A DNA stretch of 16,078 bases from Coprothermobacterota bacterium (GTDB lineage Bacteria; Caldisericota; JANLFM01). Position numbers and translations under genes: made by a program. The notes under the pieces were generated by a model. That model did not search any database, was not told where the DNA came from, and saw only the letters and a program-made list of their open reading frames with translations. How positions within the stretch are numbered: position 1 is the stretch's first letter; the number at the start of each line of letters is the position of its first letter. Shown here in pieces: positions 15,318 through 16,078 of the stretch. Where the stretch lies: the NCBI GenBank assembly GCA_026389415.1, contig JAPLHX010000199.1, forward strand, positions 1 to 16,078. The letters are read 5' to 3'.

Positions 15318-15965
15318 TTACATCAATCGCTGGAAGAAGGCCAACGCCGTTCGCCAATCGCGCAGGATCAATTCCCCTTCCGGCGGCGGTGCATGTCTGC
15401 TGGCAAGCACTTGTACGGCCAGAATGCCAACCTGTTTGGCTCCCTCCACATCCGCCCGGATGTTGTCGCCGAAGTGGAGACATTCCCCCGGTTCTACCTG
15501 CAACTGACGCAGTGCTTCCAGAAAAATCTCAGCGCGGGGTTTGCGCCAAGACACTTCGGAGGAGAGAACGATCACATCGAAATAGGAGAGTAGACCCTGT
15601 TTCTTGATGGTGGGATTTCGAAAGCGAGCGGGCATTTGTGTGTTTGAGATGAGGCCTAGTTTAATTCCGCGTGTTTTCAGAAAGGAAAGGAATTCCACCG
15701 CCCCGGGCAGCACCACCGTGGTTTCATGCAACAGTCCGGAAACATAGGCTACTGCTTGCTCAACCCTTTCGGGTGCATCAGGAACTTCCAGCTCGGCAAA
15801 AAGATGTGCGAAGAATTGATCGAGCGGTGCCTCTTGCAATTGCTCAGTCATCTGCTGACGGGATGCCGTCAAATGCTTGTGAAATACGGTCATGAAACGA
15901 TCCTCGGCGGGCAAACTCCAGGCCGCACCCCAGCGGTGAATGAGGGAAGCTTTGTTTTTCTCCAT
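15318..15965 (-). CDS. HAD-family hydrolase, 5' interrupted (catalytic motif I not in the open frame)
   Basis: From ATG 15965 the frame gives 215 residues with HAD motif II (LISNTQ, S107), motif III (K142 in SWRKPRAEIF) and motif IV (HFGDNIRADVEGAK, 165-177), plus a helical cap (about 1-85). Motif I, the DxDx(T/V) nucleophile, is absent from this frame. It appears just upstream in the same frame as FDYLET (15999-16016), then TAG (15996-15998), then NEERYQGDAS and the called ATG. A Leu codon TTG would fit where TAG stands. The gene is therefore probably an N-terminally interrupted HAD phosphatase. An AAGG eight bases or so before ATG 15965 might allow restart, but such a product would lack the nucleophile. 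A sequencing error at one base is a simple alternative. Confidence 0.75.
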   Translation of the reverse strand: MEKNKASLIHRWGAAWSLPAEDRFMTVFHKHLTASRQQMTEQLQEAPLDQFFAHLFAELEVPDAPERVEQAVAYVSGLLHETTVVLPGAVEFLSFLKTRGIKLGLISNTQMPARFRNPTIKKQGLLSYFDVIVLSSEVSWRKPRAEIFLEALRQLQVEPGECLHFGDNIRADVEGAKQVGILAVQVLASRHAPPPEGELILRDWRTALAFFQRLM

Positions 15966-16078
15966 ACTGGCATCGCCTTGATACCGTTCTTCGTTCTATG
16001 TCTCCAAATAATCAAAGGTCGCAGACCGCTTGCGGCGGTTGTTCGCCGGTGTTGTGAAACAAGAGGCTTTGTTCTGTT
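15966..16078 (-). pseudogene. Upstream in-frame part of the HAD gene, separated by TAG
   Basis: On the minus strand the same frame is open from the window edge (QNKASCFTTPANNRRKRSAT) into FDYLET and stops at TAG 15996-15998. FDYLET resembles HAD motif I (D, Y/F/D, any, any, T). No ATG, GTG or TTG start lies in this frame before the motif within the window, so the true start, if any, lies beyond 16078 or has been lost. Confidence 0.4.

Noticed and set aside
1..16078. Genome-wide TAG reassignment
   Set aside because: TAG is the normal stop of the acetate-CoA ligase, MFS and enolase genes here.

Overview
The window comes from a bacterial chromosome of moderate GC content. It holds a stretch of ordinary metabolic and sensory genes with short spacers, flanked at the left end by decayed accessory DNA. 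An ADP-forming acetyl-CoA synthetase, a multi-GAF histidine kinase and several genes that seem to lack a Shine-Dalgarno sequence suit an anaerobic Chloroflexota-like bacterium. That is an inference from gene content and style; no rRNA or other taxonomic marker is present.

Layout. Positions 1-1331 are poorly preserved: a C-terminal gene fragment, a small coiled-coil-like reading frame cut by amber codons, a 38-residue lysine-rich protein with a very good ribosome binding site, and a 17-bp inverted repeat pair (147-163 / 1103-1119) enclosing most of this. An aldo/keto reductase follows (1332-2294). Next is a wrecked REP-associated (RAYT, Y1-type) transposase on the minus strand (about 2499-2725). 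A SatP-type acetate transporter (2871-3443, start moved from the first ATG) converges on a minus-strand pair: an ECF-transporter S component and a flavoredoxin-like flavin reductase (4575-3494). Facing away is a fused acetate-CoA ligase (4712-6676) that lacks about 41 residues of its ATP-grasp domain and is closed by a perfect 15-bp terminator hairpin.

A two-gene signalling operon follows: a soluble PAS-GAF-GAF-GAF histidine kinase (6767-9460) overlapping by ATGA a GAF-GGDEF diguanylate cyclase (9457-10923). It converges on a minus-strand degV-MFS exporter pair (13074-10931). A 55-bp divergent spacer separates degV from a lipoprotein-type polysaccharide deacetylase, followed by enolase (13978-15264). 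At the right edge is a minus-strand HAD-family hydrolase whose catalytic motif I is separated from the rest of the gene by an in-frame TAG.

How the genes fit together. SatP and the acetate-CoA ligase would form an acetate/acyl-CoA exchange module with substrate-level ATP formation, but the deletion makes the ligase doubtful. Enolase serves glycolysis. The kinase and cyclase give a cytosolic input to phosphotransfer and c-di-GMP signalling, with no response regulator in the window. No tRNA, rRNA, CRISPR array or intact mobile element was seen. I found no convincing new multi-gene system. The best leads are the ATP-grasp deletion, the amber-interrupted HAD gene, the paired leaderless-type starts, and the accessory region at the left end.
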